A DNA stretch of 64,000 nt from Bacillota bacterium. Lineage in GTDB: Bacteria; Bacillota; Clostridia; Lachnospirales; Lachnospiraceae. The position numbers were made by a program, and so were the translations under genes. Position 1 is the first letter of the stretch, and the number at the start of each line of letters is the position of its first letter. Below are positions 9,052 to 17,398 of this stretch, piece by piece. The stretch spans positions 8,096 through 72,095 of the forward strand of contig JAEXGM010000126.1 in the NCBI GenBank assembly GCA_023450835.1, written 5' to 3'. The notes under the pieces were generated by a model. It had not been told where the DNA came from, ran no database searches, and worked only from the letters and a program-made list of their open reading frames with translations.

Positions 9052-9082
9052 AGTAACTTGGAATTGAAAGGAGGTTTCATCC

Positions 9083-9469
9083 ATGGCGAAAGGACATAGA
9101 TCCCAGATAAAGAGAGAAAGAAATGAGAATAGAGATACAAGACCCAGTGCAAAGGTTTCCTATGCAAGAGTGTCTGTACAGAAAGCTTGTTTCGTTTTAG
9201 ACGCCATTCGAGGTAAAGACGTTGAAACAGCTCTTGGTATTTTAGCTTATAATCCCAGATATGCTTCAACTGTAATAGACAAAGTGTTAAAATCAGCAAT
9301 TGCAAATGCTGAAAATAACAACCACATGGACGTAAGTAAGTTATATATTCAGGAGTGCTACGCAAATCAGGCTCCTACAATGAAAAGAATCAGACCTAGG
9401 GCACAGGGAAGGGCATACAGAATCTTAAAGAGATTAAGCCACATCACTGTTGTACTAAATGAAAGATAA
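9083..9469 (+). CDS. rplV: 50S ribosomal protein L22
   Basis: L22 of 128 residues. The basic N-terminal tail is longer than in Bacillus; the core has A-K-V-S-Y-A-R-V-S-V-Q-K and the tunnel beta-hairpin region R-I-R-P-R-A-Q-G-R-A-Y-R-I. Mutations in this hairpin give macrolide resistance in other species. The rpsC start is 12 bases after the stop. Confidence 0.97.
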   Translation: MAKGHRSQIKRERNENRDTRPSAKVSYARVSVQKACFVLDAIRGKDVETALGILAYNPRYASTVIDKVLKSAIANAENNNHMDVSKLYIQECYANQAPTMKRIRPRAQGRAYRILKRLSHITVVLNER

Positions 9470-9480
9470 GGAGGGCAATA

Positions 9481-10137
9481 ATGGGACAGAAAGTTAATCC
9501 TCATGGTTTAAGAGTCGGAGTCATCAAAGACTGGGATTCAAGATGGTATGCAGAAGCTGATTTCGCAGATAACTTAGTAGAAGACTACAATATCAGAACA
9601 TACCTGAAAAAGAAATTATACAGTGCAGGTATTGCAAAAATCGAAATCGAACGTGCTTCTGACCGCTTAAAGGTTATCATCTTTACTGCAAAACCGGGTG
9701 TGGTTATCGGTAAAGGCGGACAGGAAATCGAGAAATTAAAGGTTGAGATCCAGAAGTTTACTGCAAAGAAATTAATGGTAGACATCAAGGAAATCAAAAA
9801 ACCGGACTTAAATGCCCAGTTAGTAGCAGAGAATATTGCAGCTCAGCTCGAGAACCGTATATCTTTCAGAAGAGCTATGAAATCTACTATGTCAAGAACA
9901 ATGAAGTCAGGAGCAAAGGGAATCAAAGCTGCTGTTGCCGGACGTCTTGGCGGAGCAGATATGGCTCGTACAGAATTCTACAGTGAAGGAACTATTCCGT
10001 TACAGACATTACGTGCGGATATTGACTATGGATTTGCAGAAGCAGACACCACTTTTGGTAAATTAGGCGTTAAAGTTTGGATTTATCAAGGTGAAGTACT
10101 TCCCACAAAGGCAAAAAAGGAAGGGAGCGATAAATAA
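9481..10137 (+). CDS. rpsC: 30S ribosomal protein S3
   Basis: S3 of 218 residues. It begins MGQKVNPHGLRVGVIKDWDS, and the KH-domain GxxG loop is in K-P-G-V-V-I-G-K-G-G-Q-E-I. The C-terminal domain contains T-M-S-R-T-M-K-S-G-A-K-G-I-K. S3 forms part of the mRNA entry site. Its TAA overlaps the rplP ATG by one base. Confidence 0.98.
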   Translation: MGQKVNPHGLRVGVIKDWDSRWYAEADFADNLVEDYNIRTYLKKKLYSAGIAKIEIERASDRLKVIIFTAKPGVVIGKGGQEIEKLKVEIQKFTAKKLMVDIKEIKKPDLNAQLVAENIAAQLENRISFRRAMKSTMSRTMKSGAKGIKAAVAGRLGGADMARTEFYSEGTIPLQTLRADIDYGFAEADTTFGKLGVKVWIYQGEVLPTKAKKEGSDK

Positions 10138-10574
10138 TGTTAATGCCAAAAAGAGTAAAACGTCGTAAGCAGTTCCGTGGCTCCATGGCAGGAAAGGCTA
10201 CAAGAGGTAATACTATCTCTAACGGCGAATTTGGTCTCGTATCATTAGAACCAGCTTGGATTAAATCTAACCAAATCGAAGCTGCCCGTGTTGCTATGAC
10301 TCGTTATATCAAGCGTGGCGGTAAAGTTTGGATTAAAATATTCCCCGATAAGCCAGTAACAACTAAACCGGCTGAAACTCGAATGGGTTCCGGTAAAGGC
10401 TCCTTAGAGTACTGGGTAGCTGTTGTTAAACCGGGACGCGTTATGTTCGAAATCGCAGGTGTTCCGGAAGAAACCGCAAGAGAAGCTTTAAGACTTGCAA
10501 TGCATAAACTTCCTGTTAAGTGCAAAATTGTTTCTCGCGCAGAATTAGAAGGAGGTGCGGGCAGTGAAAACTAG
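10137..10574 (+). CDS. rplP: 50S ribosomal protein L16
   Basis: L16 of 145 residues beginning MLMPKRVKRRKQFRG, with G-R-M/T-R-type RNA-binding motifs and the M-G-x-G-K-G segment near the A site. Start ATG 10137 overlaps the rpsC stop. The 3' end overlaps the rpmC start region and carries its ribosome site GGAGGT at 10551. Confidence 0.97.
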   Translation: MLMPKRVKRRKQFRGSMAGKATRGNTISNGEFGLVSLEPAWIKSNQIEAARVAMTRYIKRGGKVWIKIFPDKPVTTKPAETRMGSGKGSLEYWVAVVKPGRVMFEIAGVPEETAREALRLAMHKLPVKCKIVSRAELEGGAGSEN

Positions 10575-10773
10575 TAAATTATTAGAAGATTTAAAAGTAA
10601 AAACAGTTGGTGAACTGAACGACGAATTAGTAGCTGCTAAAAAGGAACTTTTCAACTTAAGGTTCCAGAACGCAACAAATCAGCTGGATAATACCAGTCG
10701 TATCAAAGAAGTCAGAAAGAACATTGCCAGAATCCAGACGGTTATTTCTGAAAAAGCAAAAGCTTCTAACTAA
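10564..10773 (+). CDS. rpmC: 50S ribosomal protein L29
   Basis: L29 of 69 residues, a helical hairpin at the tunnel exit (E-L-F-N-L-R-F-Q-N-A-T-N-Q-L-D-N). GTG 10564 is preferred to GTG 10555, which lies inside the Shine-Dalgarno sequence itself. The gene overlaps the end of rplP by 11 bases. Confidence 0.94.
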   Translation: MKTSKLLEDLKVKTVGELNDELVAAKKELFNLRFQNATNQLDNTSRIKEVRKNIARIQTVISEKAKASN

Positions 10774-10792
10774 TTGAGAAAGGAGAATTGTT

Positions 10793-11047
10793 GTGGAAAG
10801 AAATCTGAGAAAAGTTCGTACCGGTAAGGTAGTAAGCGATAAAATGGATAAAACAATTACGGTTGCTGTTATTGACCATGTTAAGCATCCTTTATACAAT
10901 AAAATCGTAAAGAGAACTTATAAATTGAAGGCTCACGATGAGAACAACGAGTGCGGTATCGGCGATAGAGTAAAAGTTATGGAGACCAGACCTTTATCTA
11001 AAGATAAGAGATGGAGACTTGTTGAAATTATCGAGAAAGCAAAATAA
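10793..11047 (+). CDS. rpsQ: 30S ribosomal protein S17
   Basis: S17 of 84 residues with a GTG start, beginning MERNLRKVRTGKVVSDKMDK and carrying the G-D-R-V-x-V-M-E-T-R-P-L-S-K-D-K-R-W signature. An OB-fold primary 16S rRNA-binding protein. Confidence 0.97.
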   Translation: MERNLRKVRTGKVVSDKMDKTITVAVIDHVKHPLYNKIVKRTYKLKAHDENNECGIGDRVKVMETRPLSKDKRWRLVEIIEKAK

Positions 11048-11071
11048 TGAGATTCTGAAAGGAGTAAGGTC

Positions 11072-11440
11072 ATGATACAACAGGAATCAAGACTTAGAGT
11101 TGCTGATAATACCGGTGCAAAAGAATTACTCTGCATCAGGGTACTTGGCGGATCTACAAGAAGATACGCTAATATCGGTGATATTATTGTTGCCAGCGTT
11201 AAAGATGCAACACCAGGCGGTGTTGTAAAAAAAGGTGACGTTGTAAAAGCTGTTGTTGTTCGTACTGTTAAAGGTGCTCGTCGTAAAGACGGTTCCTACA
11301 TCAAATTTGATGAGAACGCAGCTGTTATTATAAAAGAAGACAAAAATCCCAAGGGAACACGTATTTTCGGACCTGTTGCAAGGGAATTAAGAGAAAAGCA
11401 GTTCATGAAAATTGTTTCATTAGCACCAGAAGTATTATAA
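11072..11440 (+). CDS. rplN: 50S ribosomal protein L14
   Basis: L14 of the standard 122 residues: MIQQESRLRVADNTGAKELL at the start and G-T-R-I-F-G-P-V-A-R-E-L-R near the end. It forms part of the intersubunit bridge and the RsfS docking site. Confidence 0.98.
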   Translation: MIQQESRLRVADNTGAKELLCIRVLGGSTRRYANIGDIIVASVKDATPGGVVKKGDVVKAVVVRTVKGARRKDGSYIKFDENAAVIIKEDKNPKGTRIFGPVARELREKQFMKIVSLAPEVL

Positions 11441-11454
11441 GGAGGTGGAAACCT

Positions 11455-11772
11455 GTGTCAATGTTAAAAATCAAAAAGGGAGATAACGTGAAAGTTATCA
11501 CCGGTAAAGATAAAGGCAAAGAAGGCAAAGTAATCGCTGTTACAGATGGTAAAGTACTTGTTGAAGGCGTTAACATGGTAACAAAGCATTCCAAAGCCAG
11601 CCAGTCCAATCCTAAGGGCGGCATCATGCACCAGGAAGCACCTATTGATGCTTCTAATGTTATGTATGTTCACAAGGGAAAGACTACAAGAATCGGTTTT
11701 ACTACTGTTGAAGGTAAAAAAGGTTCCAAGAAAGTACGTGTCGCTAAAGTAAACGGCGACGTAATTGACTAA
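11455..11772 (+). CDS. rplX: 50S ribosomal protein L24
   Basis: L24 of 105 residues with a KOW motif (K-G-D-N-V-K-V-I-T-G-K-D-K-G-K-E-G-K). GTG 11455 is preferred to ATG 11461 because it is 8-9 bases from GGAGGTGG (11441-11448). L24 initiates 50S assembly. Confidence 0.96.
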   Translation: MSMLKIKKGDNVKVITGKDKGKEGKVIAVTDGKVLVEGVNMVTKHSKASQSNPKGGIMHQEAPIDASNVMYVHKGKTTRIGFTTVEGKKGSKKVRVAKVNGDVID

Positions 11773-11796
11773 TTCTAAGAGAGGAGGTCCCAAAAG

Positions 11797-12336
11797 TTGA
11801 CTAGATTAAAAGAACTTTATTTGAATGAGATTGTAGCTGGAATGGAAAAGAAATTCAGTTACAAAAACACACTGGAAGTACCCAAGTTAGACAAAATCGT
11901 TATTAATATGGGTGTCGGCGAAGCAAAGGAAAACTCCAAGCTTTTAGATGCCGCTATTAAAGATATGGAAACAATCGCTGGACAGAAAGCTGTTGTTACC
12001 AAGGCTAAGAAATCCGTAGCTAACTTTAAAATCAGGGAAGGCATGCCCATCGGATGCAAAGTCACCTTAAGAGGAGATAAGATGTATGAGTTCGCTGATC
12101 GTCTGATTAACCTTGCACTCCCTCGAGTACGTGACTTTAGAGGTGTAAGCGCCAATTCATTTGACGGAAGAGGAAACTATGCTCTTGGAATTAAGGAACA
12201 GGTTATTTTCCCTGAAATCGAATATGATAAAATTGACAAAGTCAGAGGTATGGATGTAATTTTCGTTACTACTGCCAAGTCTGATGAAGAAGCTCGTGAA
12301 TTATTGACATTATTCGGTATGCCATTCAAAAAATAG
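11797..12336 (+). CDS. rplE: 50S ribosomal protein L5
   Basis: L5 of 179 residues with a TTG start after GAGAGGAGG. Family signatures include K-I-V-I-N-M-G-V-G-E-A, R-E-G-M-P-I-G-C-K-V-T-L-R and L-P-R-V-R-D-F-R-G-V. It contacts 5S rRNA and P-site tRNA. Confidence 0.97.
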   Translation: MTRLKELYLNEIVAGMEKKFSYKNTLEVPKLDKIVINMGVGEAKENSKLLDAAIKDMETIAGQKAVVTKAKKSVANFKIREGMPIGCKVTLRGDKMYEFADRLINLALPRVRDFRGVSANSFDGRGNYALGIKEQVIFPEIEYDKIDKVRGMDVIFVTTAKSDEEARELLTLFGMPFKK

Positions 12337-12351
12337 TTAGGAGGGAATTTC

Positions 12352-12537
12352 ATGGCTAAAACGTCTATGAAAATAAAGCAGCAACGTCCCCAGAAGTTTT
12401 CCACCAGGGAGTACAACCGCTGCAGGATCTGTGGCCGTCCACATGGTTATTTAAGAAAATACGGAATTTGCAGAATCTGCTTCCGTGAATTAGCATATAA
12501 GGGACAAATACCAGGCGTTAAGAAAGCTAGCTGGTAA
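12352..12537 (+). CDS. rpsN: 30S ribosomal protein S14, zinc-binding type Z
   Basis: S14 of 61 residues, the short zinc form. The four cysteines are in C-R-I-C-G-R-P-H-G-Y and C-R-I-C-F. This C+ type, with its Zur-regulated long alternatives in other species, is usual in Firmicutes; no zinc-free paralogue is in the window. Confidence 0.98.
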   Translation: MAKTSMKIKQQRPQKFSTREYNRCRICGRPHGYLRKYGICRICFRELAYKGQIPGVKKASW

Positions 12538-12560
12538 TTAAAAGGAAGGAGGCAAACGAC

Positions 12561-12962
12561 ATGACAATGAGCGATCCTATTGCAGATATGCTTACAAGAA
12601 TCCGCAATGCCAACACTGCAAAACATGATACAGTAGATGTACCGGCTTCAAAAATGAAAGTAGCTATTGCTGATATCCTTTTAAAAGAGGGTTATATCAG
12701 AAAGTATGACATTGAAGAAGTAGACGGTTTTAAAAATATCCATATTACATTAAAGTATGGTAAAGATAAAAACATTAAGATCATTACCGGTCTTAAGAGA
12801 ATTTCTAAACCCGGACTCCGCGTTTATGCCAACAAGGAAGAGCTTCCGAAGGTACTCGGAGGACTTGGTGTAGCTATCATTTCCACTAATATGGGTGTAG
12901 TTACAGACAAGGAAGCAAGAAAATTAAATGTAGGCGGAGAAGTTCTTGCCTTCATTTGGTAA
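12561..12962 (+). CDS. rpsH: 30S ribosomal protein S8
   Basis: S8 of 133 residues: S-D-P-I-A-D-M-L-T-R-I-R-N-A near the start and the C-terminal G-G-E-V-L-A-F-I-W. S8 controls the spc operon in E. coli. An unusual 244-base spacer follows here. Confidence 0.98.
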   Translation: MTMSDPIADMLTRIRNANTAKHDTVDVPASKMKVAIADILLKEGYIRKYDIEEVDGFKNIHITLKYGKDKNIKIITGLKRISKPGLRVYANKEELPKVLGGLGVAIISTNMGVVTDKEARKLNVGGEVLAFIW

Positions 12963-13206
12963 GATAATTTATCTTATTAGATAAGTTCTGATTAGATGAA
13001 TCATTTACAAAGATGATTAATCTTGAAAGATGAAATATCTGGTAATTTTTTAAAATATCTGGTAAAATAAAAGCAAGAATATTTTATCCTGCATTTAATG
13101 CAGGGTGAAATAAAGCTGAATTTGTAAAAACTAATCAAATACGTCAGATCATCTTCTCTAATACAGGATGAAATGGGGTATATAGAAAACCATAGGAGGT
13201 GCGGGC
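12963..13206 (+). other. AT-rich structured spacer between rpsH and rplF
   Basis: There is no open frame. The spacer has a strong hairpin (ATTTTATCCTGCATT at 13081 pairing with AATGCAGGGTGAAAT to 13111) and a 13-base direct repeat, AAATATCTGGTAA, at 13033 and 13053. In most Firmicutes rpsH and rplF are close together, so this looks inserted or regulatory. Confidence 0.45.
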
Positions 13207-13749
13207 ATGTCACGTATAGGAAGAATGCCTATCGCTGTACCAGCAGGTGTAACCGTTGATATAGCAGAAAATAATAAAGTGACTGTAAAAGGTCCTAAGG
13301 GAACATTAGAGAGAGTGTTACCCTCAGAAATGGATATTAAACTTGAAGGTGCAGAAATCATTGTTACAAGACCCAGTGAATTAAAGAAAATGAAGTCTTT
13401 ACACGGTCTTACAAGAACATTGGTTGCCAACATGGTAACCGGTGTAACCGCTGGATATGAGAAAGTTCTTGAAATCAACGGTGTTGGTTACAGAGCTGCT
13501 AAATCCGGAAAAGAATTAACTTTAACATTAGGATATTCACATCCGGTTGTTATGGTTGATCCTGAAGGTGTTGAATCTGTATTAGAAGGACAGAATAAAA
13601 TTACAGTTAAAGGTATCGATAAAGAAAAAGTCGGACAATACGCTGCTGAAATCAGAGATAAGAGAAGACCTGAACCTTATAAGGGCAAGGGTATTAAGTA
13701 TTCTACTGAAGTTATCAGACGTAAAGTTGGTAAGACTGGTAAGAAATAA
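13207..13749 (+). CDS. rplF: 50S ribosomal protein L6
   Basis: L6 of 180 residues: MSRIGRMPIAVPAGV at the start and the signature P-E-P-Y-K-G-K-G-I-K-Y near the C-terminus. Two related RNA-binding domains. AGGAGG lies at 13195. It is located near the factor-binding site of the 50S subunit. Confidence 0.98.
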   Translation: MSRIGRMPIAVPAGVTVDIAENNKVTVKGPKGTLERVLPSEMDIKLEGAEIIVTRPSELKKMKSLHGLTRTLVANMVTGVTAGYEKVLEINGVGYRAAKSGKELTLTLGYSHPVVMVDPEGVESVLEGQNKITVKGIDKEKVGQYAAEIRDKRRPEPYKGKGIKYSTEVIRRKVGKTGKK

Positions 13750-13766
13750 TTGGAGGTGAAATAAAA

Positions 13767-14135
13767 ATGGTTAGTAAAGAAGCAAGATCCAAAGTTCGTG
13801 TAAATAAACATAGAAAATTACGTAATCGTTTTTCCGGAACTCCTGGCAGACCGCGTCTTGCTGTGTTTAGAAGTAATACTCATATGTACGCTCAGATCAT
13901 TGACGATACAGTTGGTAATACTTTAGTATCAGCTTCCACCGTACAAAAAGACGTAAAGGCTGAACTTGATAAGACAAATGACGTAGCTGCAGCAGCATAT
14001 TTAGGAACTGTTATCGCAAAGAAAGCACTTGAAAAAGGTATCAAGACTGTTGTCTTTGACAGAGGCGGTTTCATATATCAGGGTAAAGTTAAAGCATTAG
14101 CAGAAGCAGCTAGAGAAGCTGGTCTGGAATTCTAA
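13767..14135 (+). CDS. rplR: 50S ribosomal protein L18
   Basis: L18 of 122 residues, a 5S rRNA-binding protein: R-x-R-V-N-K-H-R-K-L-R-x-R near the N-terminus, P-R-L-A-V-F-R-S-N-x-H-x-Y-A-Q-I-I-D-D, and F-D-R-G-G-F-I-Y-Q-G-K-V. Confidence 0.98.
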   Translation: MVSKEARSKVRVNKHRKLRNRFSGTPGRPRLAVFRSNTHMYAQIIDDTVGNTLVSASTVQKDVKAELDKTNDVAAAAYLGTVIAKKALEKGIKTVVFDRGGFIYQGKVKALAEAAREAGLEF

Positions 14136-14151
14136 GCGAGGAGGGAAACAC

Positions 14152-14661
14152 ATGAAACGTACAATCGTTGATACTGATCAACTGGAGTTAGAAGAAAAAG
14201 TAGTATCCATTAAACGTGTTACGAAAGTAGTAAAAGGTGGACGTAACTTCCGCTTTACAGCTTTAGTAGTAGTTGGTGATAAGAACGGCCATGTTGGAGC
14301 AGGTCTTGGAAAAGCAACTGAAATTCCGGAAGCTATCCGTAAGGGAATTGAAGATGCCAAGAAAAAGCTAATCTCGTTTCCTATTGATGAGAACGGAAGT
14401 GTTCCTCATGACTATACAGGAAAATTTGGAGGCGCAACAGTTCTTTTAAAGCGTTCCGCAGAAGGTACCGGAATCATTGCCGGTGGTCCTGCACGTAACG
14501 TTCTTGAGCTTGCGGGATTTAAGAACATTCGTACAAAATCACTTGGTTCCAATAACAAGCAGAACGTGGTTTTGGCGACAATCGAAGGATTAAGCCACTT
14601 AAGAACTCCTGAGGAAGTGGCTAAACTCCGCGGTATCACTGTAGAAGAGTTGTTAGGCTAG
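14152..14661 (+). CDS. rpsE: 30S ribosomal protein S5
   Basis: S5 of 169 residues with the double-stranded RNA-binding N-domain (K-G-G-R-N-F-R-F-T-A-L-V-V-V-G-D) and the G-x-G-x-G-K-A-x-E-I-P-E-A-I-R signature. Its loop is the spectinomycin-resistance site and it affects decoding accuracy. Confidence 0.98.
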   Translation: MKRTIVDTDQLELEEKVVSIKRVTKVVKGGRNFRFTALVVVGDKNGHVGAGLGKATEIPEAIRKGIEDAKKKLISFPIDENGSVPHDYTGKFGGATVLLKRSAEGTGIIAGGPARNVLELAGFKNIRTKSLGSNNKQNVVLATIEGLSHLRTPEEVAKLRGITVEELLG

Positions 14662-14673
14662 GAGGTGCCCAGG

Positions 14674-14856
14674 ATGGCAGAAAAATTAAAAGTAACTTTA
14701 GTAAAGTCTACAATCAGTTCCATACCTAAGCATAAGAAGACAGTGGAAGCATTAGGACTTAGAAAGCTCCACAAAACGGTAGAATTACCCGATAATGCAT
14801 GTGTTAGGGGAATGGTTGATCAGGTAAGACATTTAGTAAAGGTAGAAGTGATATAA
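14674..14856 (+). CDS. rpmD: 50S ribosomal protein L30
   Basis: L30 of 60 residues. ATG 14674 is preferred over the GTG at 14665, which falls inside the AGGAGGTG ribosome site. The core L-K-V-T-L-V-K-S-T-I-S-S and A-L-G-L-R-K-L motifs are present. Confidence 0.96.
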   Translation: MAEKLKVTLVKSTISSIPKHKKTVEALGLRKLHKTVELPDNACVRGMVDQVRHLVKVEVI

Positions 14857-14884
14857 TTCCGAAAATAGTAAGGAGGTGTACTAG

Positions 14885-15325
14885 ATGAATTTATCAGAAT
14901 TAAGACCGGCAGAAGGCTCCAAGCAAAGCGGAAACTTCAGAAGAGGCCGTGGACATGGTTCAGGTAATGGTAAGACTGCAGGTAAAGGACATAAAGGACA
15001 GAAGGCACGTTCCGGCGCACCCAGAGTAGGTTTCGAAGGTGGTCAGACACCATTTATCAGAACCTTGCCAAAGAGAGGTTTTACAAACAGAAATACAAAA
15101 GAAATCGTGGCAATCAACGTAGACAGACTGAATGTTTTTGAAGATGGTTCTGTAGTTACAATAGATTCCTTAATGGAATACGGCATTGTAAGGAACCCAA
15201 GAGATGGTGTTAAGATCCTAGGAAATGGAGAACTTACTAAGAAGCTTGACGTTAAAGTATCTGCATTCAGCGAATCCGCTGCAGAGAAAATAAAAGCTCT
15301 TGGTGGAAATGCTGAGGTGATTTAG
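14885..15325 (+). CDS. rplO: 50S ribosomal protein L15
   Basis: L15 of 146 residues with the glycine-rich basic N-terminal extension (G-R-G-H-G-S-G-N-G-K-T-A-G-K-G-H-K-G-Q) and the C-terminal globular domain. The stop is three bases before the secY ATG, the usual tight rplO-secY linkage. Confidence 0.97.
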   Translation: MNLSELRPAEGSKQSGNFRRGRGHGSGNGKTAGKGHKGQKARSGAPRVGFEGGQTPFIRTLPKRGFTNRNTKEIVAINVDRLNVFEDGSVVTIDSLMEYGIVRNPRDGVKILGNGELTKKLDVKVSAFSESAAEKIKALGGNAEVI

Positions 15326-15328
15326 GAG

Positions 15329-16657
15329 ATGTTTAAAACAATCCGAAATGCTTTTAAGATTAAAGATATAAGAAATAAGTTAGTGTTCACTTTAATTGCA
15401 TTAATTATAGTAAGAATTGGCTGTCAGCTCCCTGTACCTGAAATAAACAGGGAGTATTTCGCCCAATGGGTTGGCAGCCAGACTTCATTAGGTTTCTTTG
15501 ATACTTTAACTGGTGGCTCTTTCACTCGGATGTCAATACTTGCTCTGAATATTACACCTTACATTACCGCATCCATCATCATGCAGCTTCTTACAATTGC
15601 TATTCCTAAATTGGAAGAGCTGCAAAAAGACGGTGAAGACGGAAGAAAGAAAATCGCCGAGTTTACACGTTACCTGAATGTTGCTTTGTCTTTAGTTGAA
15701 TCCATCGCTATGGCAATTGGATTTGGTAGATCAGGATTACTTATCGGCGGTATTACTTTCTCTAACGTAGTAATCATTGTTGCTACTTTAACAGCAGGAT
15801 CTACTTTCCTGATGTGGTTAGGTGAAAGAATTACAGAAAAAGGCGTTGGAAATGGTATTTCAATCGTCCTTTTAATTAATATCATTGCAAAGCTGCCAAG
15901 CGACTTTACAAACCTTTTCAGAACATTTGTTACCGGCGCTGCCAGTGTAATTAATGGTATTATAGGTGCAGTTATAATCATTGCAGTAACTGTATTTGTA
16001 ATTGCATTTGTAGTTTTATTGCAGAGTGCACAGAGAAAAATCCCTGTTCAGTATGCAAAAAAAGTACAAGGAAGAAAAATGGTTGGTGGACAATCCTCCC
16101 ATATTCCTTTAAAAGTTAATACCGCAGGCGTTATCCCGGTAATCTTTGCCGGATCTATCATGCAGTTCCCTATTGTTGTATCCTCTTTCTTTGGTGTACA
16201 ACCTGCAAGAGCTCATGTATGGCCTAAGATATTATACTTGTTAAATCAGAATAACTGGTGTGATTTCGGAAGTTTTGGTGAGTTTAAGTATACCTTAGGA
16301 TTACTGATGTATATTGTTTTAATCATCTTCTTCGCTTATTTCTATACTTCAATTACATTTAATCCTCTTGAAGTATCCAATAATATGAAGAAACAGGGAG
16401 GCTTTGTACCTGGTATTCGTCCCGGAAAGCCTACGACAGAATATCTTACAAAAGTAGTGAATAACGTAATTTTAATCGGTGCTATCGGCTTGACCATTGT
16501 TTCCGTTGTTCCTATTTTCTTCTCAGGAGCATTTAATGCAACGGTATCCTTTGGTGGTACATCCATCATCATTATCGTTGGTGTTGTTCTGGATACTATG
16601 AAGCAGATTGAGTCTCAGATGTTGGTACGTCATTACAAAGGATTCTTAAATGATTAA
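15329..16657 (+). CDS. secY: Protein translocase channel subunit SecY
   Basis: A 442-residue SecY with ten predicted membrane helices. Visible motifs include the plug-region segment after T-L-T-G-G-S-F, G-I-T-P-Y-I-type helix 2 sequence (L-N-I-T-P-Y-I-T-A-S-I-I-M-Q-L) and the cytosolic loop P-G-I-R-P-G-K-P-T. It forms the SecYEG pore for export of proteins with signal peptides, including the lepB substrates. It is in its usual place between rplO and adk. A GC-rich hairpin without a T tract follows. Confidence 0.98.
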   Translation: MFKTIRNAFKIKDIRNKLVFTLIALIIVRIGCQLPVPEINREYFAQWVGSQTSLGFFDTLTGGSFTRMSILALNITPYITASIIMQLLTIAIPKLEELQKDGEDGRKKIAEFTRYLNVALSLVESIAMAIGFGRSGLLIGGITFSNVVIIVATLTAGSTFLMWLGERITEKGVGNGISIVLLINIIAKLPSDFTNLFRTFVTGAASVINGIIGAVIIIAVTVFVIAFVVLLQSAQRKIPVQYAKKVQGRKMVGGQSSHIPLKVNTAGVIPVIFAGSIMQFPIVVSSFFGVQPARAHVWPKILYLLNQNNWCDFGSFGEFKYTLGLLMYIVLIIFFAYFYTSITFNPLEVSNNMKKQGGFVPGIRPGKPTTEYLTKVVNNVILIGAIGLTIVSVVPIFFSGAFNATVSFGGTSIIIIVGVVLDTMKQIESQMLVRHYKGFLND

Positions 16658-16672
16658 TAAAATATAGAACAA

Positions 16673-16704
16673 CTGCAGGCGGGGCACAGCCCCGCCATTT
16701 GCAG
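16673..16704 (+). terminator. GC-rich hairpin between secY and adk
   Basis: CTGCAGGCGGGGC pairs with GCCCCGCCATTTGCAG around a very short loop. There is no good T tract, so it may be a partial attenuator or an RNA-processing/stability element rather than a full terminator. Confidence 0.45.
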
Positions 16705-16729
16705 ATTTCTTGTAGAAGGGAGTAACACA

Positions 16730-17371
16730 ATGAAGATCATTATGTTAGGCGCACCAGGCGCTGGTAAAGGAACACAGGCTAAAAAAATAGCAGAAAAGTT
16801 CGCAATCCCCCACATTTCAACAGGTGATATTTTTAGAGCTAATATCAAAAACGGCACAGAACTTGGTAATAAGGCAAAGGTTTTTATGGATCAGGGCCTT
16901 TTAGTACCCGATGAACTTGTAGTTGACCTTGTGGTTGACAGAGTAAAGCAGGATGATTGTGAAAAAGGTTATATACTGGACGGTTTTCCCAGAACAATTC
17001 CTCAGGCAGAGGCATTAGATAAAGCTCTTCTTGCTATCGGTGAGAAGGTAGATTATGCCATTAATGTAGAAGTGCCCGACAGCGATATCGTAGAGAGAAT
17101 GGCTGGAAGAAGAGCCTGCTTAAATTGCGGAGCTACTTACCATCTTGTAAATATTCCTACCAAAGTTGAAGGAATCTGTGATGTCTGCGGCAGCGAAATC
17201 GTTTTAAGAGAGGATGATAAGCCGGAGACAGTTTTAAAACGTCTTGAGGTATATCATAATCAGACTCAGCCGTTAATTGACTACTATAACAAGCAGGGAA
17301 TCTTAAAAGAAGTTGACGGAAGAAAGACTATGTCTGATACCTTTGAGGATATCCTGGAAATACTTAAATAA
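16730..17371 (+). CDS. adk: Adenylate kinase (zinc-binding long form)
   Basis: A 213-residue enzyme converting ATP + AMP to 2 ADP. The P-loop GAPGAGKGTQ is at residues 7-16, the AMP-binding G-D-I-F-R-A-N follows, and D-G-F-P-R-T is intact. The LID holds four cysteines (C-L-N-C and C-D-V-C) that bind zinc, as in Gram-positive long adenylate kinases. Location after secY is conserved in Firmicutes. Confidence 0.98.
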   Translation: MKIIMLGAPGAGKGTQAKKIAEKFAIPHISTGDIFRANIKNGTELGNKAKVFMDQGLLVPDELVVDLVVDRVKQDDCEKGYILDGFPRTIPQAEALDKALLAIGEKVDYAINVEVPDSDIVERMAGRRACLNCGATYHLVNIPTKVEGICDVCGSEIVLREDDKPETVLKRLEVYHNQTQPLIDYYNKQGILKEVDGRKTMSDTFEDILEILK

Positions 17372-17398
17372 TGAAAGAAATAGATGCAGGGAGAGCTT

